Positions 24,741 to 32,570 of a stretch of DNA of 39,799 nt are shown here, piece by piece; position 1 is the stretch's first letter, and each line of letters starts with the position of its first letter. This DNA is from Candidatus Epulonipiscium sp. Its GTDB lineage: Bacteria > Bacillota > Clostridia > Lachnospirales > JAAYNZ01. The notes under the pieces were generated by a model. The model was not told the DNA's origin, made no database searches, and saw only the letters and a program-made list of their open reading frames with translations. A program made the translations under genes and the position numbers. The stretch covers positions 1 to 39,799 of the forward strand of contig JAAZLH010000081.1 of NCBI GenBank assembly GCA_012799415.1, in the 5' to 3' direction.

Positions 24741-26459
24741 ATGAAAAAAAAGTGGATGATATGGAAATATGTGATTGTGGTTTCGTTTTTTTCTTCTTTT
24801 CTATGGACCAGTACGACTTTGGGACAACCCCGTGAGGAATATGGGCAACCTTTTGGCAAATATAAAGGACCTTTAGGTATTGAGGTTATTAGTTTTTCAC
24901 CAAACTGGAAAGAGCCTCATCAATTAGAAACAGTTTATAAAGAATTGCTTAATAATTTTTATTCTGAAGAAATTCAATATTTTTCAACTGTTTATATTTA
25001 TCCGGATTCTCCAGAAGGGGTTGCGGCATATTATTATCCCGACTTTGATTATGGGGATCAAGGTCAGTATATTTATAAAAAGGATAGATATATAGAAATA
25101 TTTAATGGAAAAGACTATCAAGATGTCTCCCAATTTGCTAGAATTCTTTCTCATGAATATGGTCATCATTTTACATATTACTACCTTCTTACCAAGGAAA
25201 ATCGACATTTTGCTGAATGGAAGGACACCCAGTATGCTCAAATTAGGAATTTTAAGAGTTATCCAAAAGTAAAGTATTATTATGCTCATGAAGACGATTT
25301 ACATTATGAGCGTATATGGGATATTTGTGAAATTGCAGCAGAAGATTATGTTCAGTTATTTGGTTCACCTTTGGCAAAAAGTTCAACTTTGTATTATGAT
25401 GCGGTTCAAAGAGTAGAAAGAAATATACAAGAAGTATATTATGATAATCATCATTTTAATCTTATGCCACAGGAAAATTTACATTTACCATTGGCTACAG
25501 AAGTGCCTGGTTTATATTTATATTGGTTAGAGCTAGCAGGCTATACAAGTACACCACCTAAGCTACCTATGAAGCCTCAAATCACTCTTCGAGATTATTA
25601 TCCTGTATATGAAGACTATTACCAATATCATATTCAATGGTCACCAGCATCTCATGATCCACAAATGAAATATGAATATACTTTGGTAGCATACCCTACA
25701 GGAGAACCCAGTTTGCCAGAAGGGGTTAAGACAGTATCTTCTGGTCAGCCCTTAGAAGCATTTGCAGGCAGTGCAGTATATAATGGGGGCCGGGGAACGA
25801 TGAATGTATTATTAGATAATTACGAAGGCTCTTATACCTTTCAGCTTTTTATAAAAGATCAACGAGGTTATGTATTTTCTTCAGATCCTCTTCATGTTCA
25901 TTTTGATCATAATAAATATAAAACGGAATTTAAAGATTTTTCTGCTAATCATTGGTCTTATCCTTATGCAGAATTTTTGTTGCAAGCAGGGCTTATTAAA
26001 GGTTATCCTGATGGTACTTTTCAGCCAGAACGGTTCATGAGTAGAAGTGAATTTATTAGTTTGGTGATACGCAGTTTTTACTATCCAGAAGTAGGTGAAC
26101 CAAGTTCACATTGGTTTATACGAGATGGTTATTTCCAAGCAGCTAAAAACTTAGGGTTGATTCGCTCGAGTGATTATGGAGTGAATTTTATCAATTTTAG
26201 AATGGATGATCCCATCACTCGGGAAGAAATAGCTTTTATATCAGCACGATGTATGGAACTCACTTTTGGAATGGATGATTTTTGTCCGAATTCCAAAGTC
26301 TTCAAAGATCAGCATCGATTTCGATATAAAAAGGAAATAGATGTTATGGCATCTTGCTATATTATACAGGGTTATCCAGATGGTACTTTTGGACCACATA
26401 AATATGCAACACGGGCAGAGGCCATTAAGGTTTTGTATGGGCTTTTGCGTATTATATAA
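24741..26459 (+). CDS. Exported SLH-domain protein with zinc metallopeptidase motif
   Basis: A 572-residue cell-surface protein. A signal peptide (MKKKWMIWKYVIVVSFF..TTLG) is followed by a domain with LSHEYGHHFTYYY (HExxH at residues 138-142) and a downstream EIAAEDYVQLFGSP (about 197-207) whose glutamate could be the third zinc ligand, a gluzincin-like layout. A beta-rich middle (about 270-390) looks fibronectin-like. Three SLH repeats end the protein: FSANHWSYPYAEFLLQAG with GYPDGTFQPE, a divergent second near 450-500, and a third with GYPDGTFGPH and ATRAEAIKVL. SLH repeats bind pyruvylated wall polymer. It may be a surface protease; the substrate is unknown. AGGGGGG precedes the ATG. Confidence 0.85.
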   Translation: MKKKWMIWKYVIVVSFFSSFLWTSTTLGQPREEYGQPFGKYKGPLGIEVISFSPNWKEPHQLETVYKELLNNFYSEEIQYFSTVYIYPDSPEGVAAYYYPDFDYGDQGQYIYKKDRYIEIFNGKDYQDVSQFARILSHEYGHHFTYYYLLTKENRHFAEWKDTQYAQIRNFKSYPKVKYYYAHEDDLHYERIWDICEIAAEDYVQLFGSPLAKSSTLYYDAVQRVERNIQEVYYDNHHFNLMPQENLHLPLATEVPGLYLYWLELAGYTSTPPKLPMKPQITLRDYYPVYEDYYQYHIQWSPASHDPQMKYEYTLVAYPTGEPSLPEGVKTVSSGQPLEAFAGSAVYNGGRGTMNVLLDNYEGSYTFQLFIKDQRGYVFSSDPLHVHFDHNKYKTEFKDFSANHWSYPYAEFLLQAGLIKGYPDGTFQPERFMSRSEFISLVIRSFYYPEVGEPSSHWFIRDGYFQAAKNLGLIRSSDYGVNFINFRMDDPITREEIAFISARCMELTFGMDDFCPNSKVFKDQHRFRYKKEIDVMASCYIIQGYPDGTFGPHKYATRAEAIKVLYGLLRII

Positions 26460-26463
26460 AAAA

Positions 26464-26518
26464 CACCTCTTTTTTCTAAGATGAATAAAAGTCATTTTGG
26501 GAAAAGAGGTGATTTTTT
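26464..26518 (+). terminator. Terminator of the SLH protein gene
   Basis: A 10-base stem CACCTCTTTT (26464-26473) / AAAAGAGGTG (26502-26511) with a 28-base loop is followed by ATTTTTT. Confidence 0.75.
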
Positions 26519-26582
26519 ATCTAGAAAAAAATTGTAATATCCGCTATACTATAAATAGAGAGCTTTAGAAGAGAGGTGTTTT

Positions 26583-27209
26583 ATGTTTTTTCGAAGAAAA
26601 GCCAAAAAGACTAGTTTTTCAATGGAAGAATTAAAATATAGTAAAGTGCCAATACTTATCTTAGATAAGTTCTGGCATGATATGTTTCCAGCAGAAAAAA
26701 AAACAAAGCAAATTCTTGCCTTGGAAGCTAAACTCAGCAGTGCTATTAAAGAGCAAGGGCAAGCCACTAATGATCGCAAAACTTATATAAAAATAAAAAA
26801 AGATATTATGAAAGAAATCTTGGAACTTACAACAGAAGCTTATGATAATGAAAACACAGAGGCCAAGGAAAAAATGGTTAAAAACCAACAGTATATCCTT
26901 GAGATCAATGAAAAAATAGAAGAAATTACTGAAAGATTAAGACAACTTCCAGAAGAAATCCAAAAGGCTAATGGAGAATTATTTGAAGAAAGTATGAAGT
27001 TATCCTATGGAACGATGAAAAATAAGGAGGCTGAAATTAAAAAGTTAGATAAAAAGATTCAAGAGCTAAGGAAGGAATTAAATCAAAGTCTAGAGCAAAA
27101 AGTTACTTATGAAGAAGAAGTAGAAAAGCTATACTCTTATCTTCATCATATGATAGGTGCAGATTTTGTTGAAAAATTAGATCAAAAGTTTTGGGGTGAC
27201 TCCTTATGA
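26583..27209 (+). CDS. Coiled-coil protein of unknown function
   Basis: A 208-residue cytoplasmic protein. After a basic start (MFFRRKAKK) and a short hydrophobic patch (KVPILILDKFWHDMF), residues 45-190 are a nearly continuous charged helix with heptads (EINEKIEEITERLRQLPEEI, KEAEIKKLDKKIQELRKELN), i.e. a long coiled coil or helical hairpin. No enzyme motif is visible. Its stop overlaps acpS by four bases (ATGA), so the two are coupled. The ATG follows AGAGAGGTG. I know of no function for such a gene at this position. Confidence 0.65.
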   Translation: MFFRRKAKKTSFSMEELKYSKVPILILDKFWHDMFPAEKKTKQILALEAKLSSAIKEQGQATNDRKTYIKIKKDIMKEILELTTEAYDNENTEAKEKMVKNQQYILEINEKIEEITERLRQLPEEIQKANGELFEESMKLSYGTMKNKEAEIKKLDKKIQELRKELNQSLEQKVTYEEEVEKLYSYLHHMIGADFVEKLDQKFWGDSL

Positions 27210-27571
27210 AAGGTATCGGAGTTGATATGATAGAAATTCATAGAATTCAAAAAGCTGTAAAAAAACAATCACGATTTTTAGCTAAGTATTTTACTAAGGA
27301 TGAGAATAAATTATTTATAATGAAAAACTATCTTCCTCAAACTATAGCGGGTAATTTTTGTGCTAAAGAAGCAGTAGCAAAAGCTCTTGGAACAGGATTT
27401 AGAAAGTTTAGCCCCATTGATATAGAGGTATTGCGTAATGAGCAAGGACAGCCTTACATCAAGTTATATGGAGAAGCAGAAAAAAGAAAAGATGAGCTGG
27501 GAATTGAGAAAATATGGATATCTATATCTCATTGTCAGCAATATGCGATAGCCTATGTAGTAGCAGAATAA
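27206..27571 (+). CDS. acpS: Holo-[acyl-carrier-protein] synthase
   Basis: Transfers 4'-phosphopantetheine from CoA to acyl carrier protein, which activates fatty acid synthesis. It has 121 residues, the usual length, with GIGVDMIEIHRIQKAV (metal-binding Asp), FCAKEAVAKALGTGF (catalytic and metal-binding Glu/Lys) and WISISHCQQYAIAYVV. The block acpS / YdcC-like lipoprotein / alr / EndoAI-EndoA matches the Bacillus order, here with a CBS gene inserted. The ATG overlaps the coiled-coil gene; GGGGTGACTCC upstream provides a weak site, so coupling is likely. Confidence 0.96.
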   Translation: MKGIGVDMIEIHRIQKAVKKQSRFLAKYFTKDENKLFIMKNYLPQTIAGNFCAKEAVAKALGTGFRKFSPIDIEVLRNEQGQPYIKLYGEAEKRKDELGIEKIWISISHCQQYAIAYVVAE

Positions 27572-27764
27572 AGAATGACATAGATATACACGATGATAAC
27601 TGGAATTTCCCAAGATGCATATCCGTCGTCTCGCACTTAAGTTGCCCTTCATGTTGCAACCTTTCAACATGGTGATAAAAGTCGCCATCTTTGCCGATAG
27701 TATGCACTTACTCAGCAATTGGTGTATTTTCAGTTATGAATGTGGATATTTATATAAATACTTA
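27572..27764. other. Unexplained intergenic segment of raised GC
   Basis: Nearly 200 bases without a supported gene. 27601-27700 has 45 G/C in 100, clearly higher than its surroundings. It holds a hairpin, CATGTTG (27650-27656) / CAACATG (27665-27671), and GCACTTA twice. A minus-strand frame crossing it is not preceded by a ribosome site. It could be a decayed mobile fragment or a structured RNA. Confidence 0.35.
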
Positions 27765-27784
27765 TGAAAAAAGGAGGCATGGAT

Positions 27785-28240
27785 GTGTTAGCGAAAGATA
27801 TTATGGAAAAGAGTGTTATATCTGTTTACAAGGAAAAACCAGTGGAAGAAGTGGTCCAATTATTGGTAGAAAATAAGATTAGCGGTGTACCTGTTGTTGA
27901 TGAAGAGGGAAAAGTAGTTGGTATTGTAACAGAAGCAGATTTATTAACGAAAGAAAAAGAGCCGCGTTTTCCTTCATATATTGAGTTTTTGGGGAGTATA
28001 ATATACATAGATGGTGTCAAACAATATGAAGAGGATCTAAAAAAATTAGTTGCGAGTAAAGCAGAAGAAATCATGACTACGCCTGCTTATACCGTAAAAG
28101 AAGATGCAGAAATAGAAGAAGTAGCATCTTTGATGGTAGAAAAAAGAATTAACAGGGTACCCGTTGTGAATCAAAAGGGGCAGTTAGTTGGCATCATCAG
28201 CCGATCTGATATGTTAAAACCATTGTTAAACCAATCATAG
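27785..28240 (+). CDS. CBS-domain protein with insert between the two CBS motifs
   Basis: A 151-residue Bateman-module protein: first CBS motif LAKDIMEKSVISVYKEKPVE..NKISGVPVVDEEGKVVGIVTEADLL, an insert of about 35 residues with an aromatic stretch (RFPSYIEFLGSIIYIDG), then KAEEIMTTPAYTV..KRINRVPVVNQKGQLVGIISRSDML. Such proteins sense adenine nucleotides in other systems; the ligand here is unknown. The start is taken as GTG 27785, 7 bases after AAGGAGG; an ATG at 27779 is only one base from that site. The next gene starts 10 bases after the stop, an operon with the lipoprotein and alr. Confidence 0.88.
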   Translation: MLAKDIMEKSVISVYKEKPVEEVVQLLVENKISGVPVVDEEGKVVGIVTEADLLTKEKEPRFPSYIEFLGSIIYIDGVKQYEEDLKKLVASKAEEIMTTPAYTVKEDAEIEEVASLMVEKRINRVPVVNQKGQLVGIISRSDMLKPLLNQS

Positions 28241-28250
28241 GGGGGATGAG

Positions 28251-28877
28251 TTGAAAACAAGAAAGTTACTTTTGGTGCTAATGATAATCAGTCTTTTTGC
28301 AGGCTGCAAAATGAGATCTACCAAGGAACTTTCACCAATGGAAAAAATACAAAAGCGATATATGGGATTAGATTCTTATGAATCTCTCGTCAAGGTGACT
28401 TATATTTCAAAGCAGGGGAAAAATGAGTACAAAATGAAGCATTATTATAAGCGAAGTGGTGAATACCGCATTGAAATTGTAGAGCCTCAAAATCTAGCAG
28501 GGATTGTTACAATTTTTGATGGCCAAAAGGTGATGCAAGCCAATCCCAAAATTGAAGGAAAGGCCATTGTAGAAATTGAAAAGTCTCCTTATCGTGAAGA
28601 AATTTTACTAGGTAATTTTTTGAAAAATTATTTTCAATCCCAAGAGGTCAGTATTGAAGTAGGTAAGATGGGAGAAGGGGAAGTAACTGTATTAGAAACA
28701 CAAATTCCTGGTGACAATCCTCTTTTATCCTATGGGCGATTATGGGTGGATAATGAAAGCCATGATCCTATATATATGATTCTCTATGATAACAAACAAG
28801 AAAAACGTATTGTTGTACAATACGAAGAATTTATGTATAATAAAACCTTGGATGATAGACTTTTTGTCATCGAATAA
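28251..28877 (+). CDS. LolA-like lipoprotein (YdcC-type)
   Basis: A 208-residue exported lipoprotein. The signal LLLVLMIISLFAGC carries a lipobox (Cys19 is lipidated). The mature part has the LolA/LppX-type beta-sheet look: SYESLVKVTYISKQGKNEYKMKHYYKRSGEYRIEI, DGQKVMQANPK, GRLWVDNESHDPIYMILYDN. In Gram-positives these are anchored outside the membrane; the Bacillus homologue at the same position, YdcC, is sporulation associated. Its ligand is not known. The start is TTG 28251, with AGGGGGGATG upstream. It lies between the CBS gene and alr. Confidence 0.82.
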   Translation: MKTRKLLLVLMIISLFAGCKMRSTKELSPMEKIQKRYMGLDSYESLVKVTYISKQGKNEYKMKHYYKRSGEYRIEIVEPQNLAGIVTIFDGQKVMQANPKIEGKAIVEIEKSPYREEILLGNFLKNYFQSQEVSIEVGKMGEGEVTVLETQIPGDNPLLSYGRLWVDNESHDPIYMILYDNKQEKRIVVQYEEFMYNKTLDDRLFVIE

Positions 28878-28905
28878 ATGAGGGGGCATCCAAGGAGGGA
28901 TCCAT

Positions 28906-30069
28906 TTGGAAACATACCAACGAGCTGTTGCAGAAATTAACTTAGATGCGTTGCAACATAATATAAAAGAGATAAAAAAACAAGTACAATCTAAAAGTCA
29001 AATTATGGCTGTGATCAAAGCTGATGCATATGGTCACGGGGCTGTAGAAGTAGCAGAAGTTTTAATTCAGCAAGGGGTTAGTCGTTTAGCTGTTGCTATT
29101 TTAGAAGAAGGTATTCAACTGCGGAAGGCAGGTATCCAAGTTCCTATTTTAGTTTTTGGATATATATCCCCTTCTCAGGCATCTAAGGTAATTGATTATC
29201 AGTTAACCCCAACAGTATTTACATATGAAATGGCTCGAGCTTTTTCGGAAGCAGGGGCAAAACAGAAGCAAGATGTACCTATCCATATTAAAATTGACAC
29301 GGGGATGGGAAGAGTAGGATTTCTAGCAGAAGAAAAGAGTGTTAAAGAGGTCCAAAAAATAAAAAGTCTTCCTAACCTCTTTTTAGAAGGGATTTATACG
29401 CATTTTTCCACTGCTGATGCGGAAGAGAGAACTTTTACAGAGAAACAAATCAATAAATTTAATCACTTTATTCAAGAAATAGAAAATAAGGGAATTCAAA
29501 TACCTATTCAACATGCTGCCAATAGTGCAGGTATTATGGAGTTTACAGAAGGATATTTGAACATTGTAAGAGCAGGAATTATTCTTTATGGCTTATATCC
29601 TTCTGTAGGGATGGGGCATGAGAAGGATTTATCTCTACAACCTGTTATGTCCCTTAAATCTCATATTGTCCATATTAAAGAAGTAGAAAAAAATATACCT
29701 ATTGGTTATAGAAGGACCTATGTTACTGACAAAAGAACAAGAGTAGCTACTATACCAGTAGGCTATGGTGATGGATACTCTAGAGGGTTATCAAATAAAG
29801 GAACTGTTCTTATTGGAGGGAAAAGGGCTCCTATTATTGGACGTATTTGCATGGATCAGTGTATGGTAGACATTACTCATATTCCAGAGGCGAAGATAGA
29901 GGATGAAGTCGTGCTTCTTGGTCGTCAAGGGTCTCAAGTGATTTCCGCACAAGAGATAGCAGATCTAATAGAAACGATTCCTTATGATGTTGTTTGTATG
30001 GTTGGAAAACGAATTCCTAGAATTTATATTAAAAATCAGCAACAGGTAAAAATGAATCATTACTTTTAA
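28906..30069 (+). CDS. alr: Alanine racemase
   Basis: Makes D-alanine for peptidoglycan; PLP enzyme of 387 residues. Seen: EINLDALQHNIKEI, the PLP lysine K38 in AVIKADAYGHG, KIDTGMGRVGF, EGIYTHFSTAD, HAANSAG, VRAGIILYGLYPS, the catalytic tyrosine region IPVGYGDGYSRG, and GRICMDQCMVDI. The start is TTG 28906 after a strong AAGGAGG. The C-terminus carries a slightly longer basic tail (YIKNQQQVKMNHYF). It precedes the toxin-antitoxin pair as in many Firmicutes. Confidence 0.97.
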   Translation: METYQRAVAEINLDALQHNIKEIKKQVQSKSQIMAVIKADAYGHGAVEVAEVLIQQGVSRLAVAILEEGIQLRKAGIQVPILVFGYISPSQASKVIDYQLTPTVFTYEMARAFSEAGAKQKQDVPIHIKIDTGMGRVGFLAEEKSVKEVQKIKSLPNLFLEGIYTHFSTADAEERTFTEKQINKFNHFIQEIENKGIQIPIQHAANSAGIMEFTEGYLNIVRAGIILYGLYPSVGMGHEKDLSLQPVMSLKSHIVHIKEVEKNIPIGYRRTYVTDKRTRVATIPVGYGDGYSRGLSNKGTVLIGGKRAPIIGRICMDQCMVDITHIPEAKIEDEVVLLGRQGSQVISAQEIADLIETIPYDVVCMVGKRIPRIYIKNQQQVKMNHYF

Positions 30070-30142
30070 CCATTCGTATACATTAGTTACACTATGGTAA
30101 TAATATCAAAGAAGAGTAGGTATTAGGGGAGTGATACAGGCT

Positions 30143-30355
30143 GTGAAAAAGAAGAATAAAAAAGTAGATGTACACTCGGAGTACGGTTTCGTAGAAATGA
30201 TTAGTCGTTGGATGAAAGATTATGAGGGTGTTGCAGAGTTAGAAAAAGGGTATCAAGAAATGGCGGAAATCAATCTAGGCTTATCAGAACTATGTTTTGA
30301 AGTTGAAAGTGAGGTTGAGCAATTTTTTGAGCAACAAATAGCGGAGTGTGAGTAA
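30143..30355 (+). CDS. EndoAI/MazE-type antitoxin, short variant
   Basis: A 70-residue protein placed as antitoxin because it directly precedes an EndoA toxin and its C-terminal half ([20 protein letters not shown], then an acidic E-rich helix) matches the toxin-binding region of Bacillus EndoAI. The N-terminal half is unusual. EndoAI has about 45 residues of ribbon-helix-helix (KISLP strand plus two helices) before this point. Here only KKVDVHSE and one helix ([15 protein letters not shown]) are present, so a normal DNA-binding fold seems incomplete. The start is GTG 30143, 11 bases after AGGGGAG; a GTG at 30131 overlaps that site. Toxin binding is likely retained. Confidence 0.75.
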   Translation: MKKKNKKVDVHSEYGFVEMISRWMKDYEGVAELEKGYQEMAEINLGLSELCFEVESEVEQFFEQQIAECE

Positions 30356-30356
30356 C

Positions 30357-30704
30357 GTGCAGGTGAGACGTGGTGATATATTTTATGCAGATTTAAGCCC
30401 AGTGGTCGGTTCAGAACAAGGAGGTATTCGCCCTGTTCTTATTATTCAAAATGATATTGGGAATAAATATAGCCCAACTGTAATTTGTGCAGCCATTACT
30501 TCTCAAATTAACAAGGCAAAATTACCCACTCATATTGAGATTCATGCAAAAAAATATACCTTAGTGAAAGATTCAGTCATTCTTTTAGAACAAATTCGAA
30601 CCATTGATAAAAAGCGGCTAAGGGAAAAAATTTGTCATTTGGACCATGAACTAATGGGAAAGGTTGATCAAGGGTTAATTATTAGTTTAGGATTACATGC
30701 TTAA
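30357..30704 (+). CDS. ndoA: EndoA/MazF-type mRNA interferase toxin
   Basis: A 115-residue sequence-specific endoribonuclease; the Bacillus enzyme cuts at UACAU. It keeps the conserved core: [20 protein letters not shown] with the catalytic Arg in [30 protein letters not shown] with the catalytic Thr/Ser region, and [17 protein letters not shown]. The start is taken as GTG 30357, 10 bases from CGGAG and one base after the antitoxin stop; a GTG at 30348 sits next to the ribosome site. Length and sequence agree closely with Bacillus EndoA. Confidence 0.95.
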   Translation: MQVRRGDIFYADLSPVVGSEQGGIRPVLIIQNDIGNKYSPTVICAAITSQINKAKLPTHIEIHAKKYTLVKDSVILLEQIRTIDKKRLREKICHLDHELMGKVDQGLIISLGLHA

Positions 30705-30727
30705 GCTGCATAAGGATTAAAAAATTG

Positions 30728-30756
30728 TTGATATTCATTATAAAACATGATATAAT
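30728..30756 (+). promoter_or_regulatory. Strong promoter of the holin-like gene
   Basis: TTGATA (30728-30733), a 17-base spacer and TATAAT (30751-30756), with an extended -10 TG at 30748-30749. It leaves a leader of about 150 bases. Confidence 0.8.
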
Positions 30757-30764
30757 AATTATTA

Positions 30765-30823
30765 TTAGATAGTAAAAAATAAAAATAAAGAACTATCTAA
30801 ATATAGTAAAATTATATTTTACT
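30765..30823 (+). promoter_or_regulatory. Two consecutive hairpins in the 5' leader
   Basis: Hairpin 1: TTAGATAGT (30765-30773) / ACTATCTAA (30792-30800), perfect, starting at the expected 5' end of the RNA. Hairpin 2: AGTAAAAT (30805-30812) / ATTTTACT (30816-30823), loop TAT. Neither is followed by a T run. A purine-rich GGCGGCGGAAGCAAAGAGG follows. I match no known riboswitch; mRNA stabilisation is a simple reading. Confidence 0.5.
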
Positions 30824-30916
30824 TATAGGCGGCGGAAGCAAAGAGGTAGAATAAATTCATTCGTTCTGTACATAATAATAACAATGTTAAATTTGAATAA
30901 CATAGGAGGAATTGTT

Positions 30917-31270
30917 ATGGCAGATAATAGAAATAATTCAAGTTTTGGAGGATTGATTATTCAATTTATAACAACAGCTATTATTGTAGCAATAGCGGCA
31001 TTTTTAACCCCAGGTTTTAAAATTGATGGATTATGGGCATTGATTTTAGCAGCTATTGTTATTACCCTCTTAGACTTTGTTATAAGAAAAGTAACAGGTG
31101 TAGACGCATCACCTTTTGGAAAGGGTATTGTAGGCTTCATTGTATCAGCGGTTATTTTATATCTCACAAAATATATAGTGACTGGCTTTGAGATATCTAT
31201 ACTAGGGGCTATTATTGGAGCTCTGGTTATTGGTATCGTAAATGCTATAGTGCCTGGAAAAGCGTTCTAG
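30917..31270 (+). CDS. Phage holin superfamily IV / YvlD-like four-helix membrane protein
   Basis: A 117-residue integral membrane protein. After a polar start (MADNRNNSSFGG) there are four hydrophobic segments: LIIQFITTAIIVAIAAFL, ALILAAIVITLLDFVI, GIVGFIVSAVILYLT and ISILGAIIGALVIGIVNAI, with PGFKIDG in the first loop, the usual layout of the family named after a mycobacteriophage holin. Chromosomal members such as YvlD are not lysis proteins; several are tied to envelope stress. The start is ATG 30917 with AGGAGG 8 bases upstream; the frame is open 11 codons further up without a site. No phage genes lie nearby. Confidence 0.85.
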   Translation: MADNRNNSSFGGLIIQFITTAIIVAIAAFLTPGFKIDGLWALILAAIVITLLDFVIRKVTGVDASPFGKGIVGFIVSAVILYLTKYIVTGFEISILGAIIGALVIGIVNAIVPGKAF

Positions 31271-31331
31271 TCGATGTAGGAAATGGAATAAATTTGAATA
31301 ACTTCTAAAATAGTATATAATCTAAAAAAAG

Positions 31332-31384
31332 ATATGTGAATAAGGCGTAATTATCTAGTTTCGCCTTACTTACATATTTTTTTT
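31332..31384 (+). terminator. Intrinsic terminator of the holin-like gene
   Basis: A 16-base stem starting ATATGTGAATAAGGCG (31332-31347) pairs with 31362-31377 using two G-T wobbles and is followed by a run of eight T. Confidence 0.9.
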
Positions 31385-31488
31385 ATTGCCTTCATTTAAC
31401 AAAGTATAGTTTGTCTTGTTTATAAGGAATTAAACTTTCTTAGTTTCTTAAAAAACACATTTTTTGTACTTGTCTTAATTTGTTTGAC

Positions 31489-31516
31489 TTGTAGTTTCTA
31501 AAAAAATGTATATAAT
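31489..31516 (+). promoter_or_regulatory. Promoter of the AEC transporter gene
   Basis: TTGTAG (31489-31494), a 16-base spacer and a consensus TATAAT (31511-31516). The rest of the 31385-31582 gap shows nothing else. Confidence 0.65.
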
Positions 31517-31582
31517 GAAAAGGTATGAGGAGAGCGATACAATATATGTAGCAAATGAGGGGGGAGTCAAATCGATTTCACT

Positions 31583-32518
31583 ATGATTTTAAATCAAATT
31601 TTTATATTATTTTTATTAATGATTGTAGGCTATATTGCAAGAAAAGCAAATGTTTTTTCAAGTTCCGATAGTAAAGGGTTAAGCAGTTTATTGATTAAGG
31701 TAACTATGCCTGCCATGATTATTCATTCCATGCAAAAACCTTTTGATCCTCAACTTTTTCGTGAAAGCCTTCAAGTATTGTTTTTTTCTTGCATTGTTTA
31801 TACAGTGAGCTTTTTTATAGCAAAGTTATTTGTTATTCTGTTTCGGCCTCAAGAGAAAGATCAAGGGGTTTTTCAATTTATGATTGTGTTTTCTAATGTA
31901 GTGTTTATGGGGTATCCTGTACTCCAGGCCATTTTTGGGGAAGAATCTCTTTTCTATGGAGCCATTTATAATTTACCCTTTAATTTATTAGTATTTACTT
32001 TAGGAATTTATTTTATTCAGGGTAAAAGAAAAAATACTGAGCAACAACTGCAACAAGAAAAGTGGAAGTTACTTTTGCATCCAGCGATTATTGCTGTAGG
32101 AATAGGGTTTACTATATTTCTATTCTCTATTTCTTTGCCTGGACCAATACAAGATACGTTAGGGCTGTTAGGAGGATTAACCACCCCTTTATCTATGATT
32201 ATTGTAGGTGGGTTACTAGCAGAAACAGATATAAAACAAATTTTTGGCAATTGGCGACTTTATATTCTATGCACTATTCGATTAATTATATTTCCAATGA
32301 TTACTTGGGGGATTTTGCAGTTTTTCACTAAGGATTTATTGATGTTAGGGATTCCGGTCATTATTTCAGCTATGCCAGTAGCTGCCAATGCAGCTATTAT
32401 AGCTACTGAATATGATGGAAATGAGGCATTGGCTTCTCAGGGGATTTTTCTTTCTACTCTTCTTTCAATAGGGACCATCCCACTTATGGCATATTTGTTA
32501 TCTTTATTTTATCAATAG
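31583..32518 (+). CDS. AEC family transporter (auxin efflux carrier-like)
   Basis: A 311-residue membrane protein with about ten hydrophobic segments in two inverted halves. Seen: MILNQIFILFLLMIVGYIARKANVFS at the N-terminus, the crossover-like LIKVTMPAMIIHSM, VFSNVVFMGYPVLQAIFGEESLFYGAIYN, and LTTPLSMIIVGGLLAETD. Bacterial members export malate, malonate or other small organic anions; the substrate cannot be read here. The ribosome site AGGGGGGAG lies unusually far (16 bases) from the ATG, and no closer in-frame start exists. MATE transporter gene follows after 52 bases. Confidence 0.9.
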   Translation: MILNQIFILFLLMIVGYIARKANVFSSSDSKGLSSLLIKVTMPAMIIHSMQKPFDPQLFRESLQVLFFSCIVYTVSFFIAKLFVILFRPQEKDQGVFQFMIVFSNVVFMGYPVLQAIFGEESLFYGAIYNLPFNLLVFTLGIYFIQGKRKNTEQQLQQEKWKLLLHPAIIAVGIGFTIFLFSISLPGPIQDTLGLLGGLTTPLSMIIVGGLLAETDIKQIFGNWRLYILCTIRLIIFPMITWGILQFFTKDLLMLGIPVIISAMPVAANAAIIATEYDGNEALASQGIFLSTLLSIGTIPLMAYLLSLFYQ

Positions 32519-32570
32519 GGCAGAAATGGGAACGAAAGAAGTAAGTTGTTTTATTTAAAGGAGATTTTAT

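Noticed and set aside
27522..27707. A minus-strand frame in the acpS-CBS gap
   Set aside because: It overlaps the end of acpS antisense and has no ribosome site or promoter; only its odd composition is reported.
30917..31270. Evidence of a prophage from the holin-like gene
   Set aside because: Chromosomal YvlD-type relatives are common, and no lysin, structural or integrase gene is nearby.
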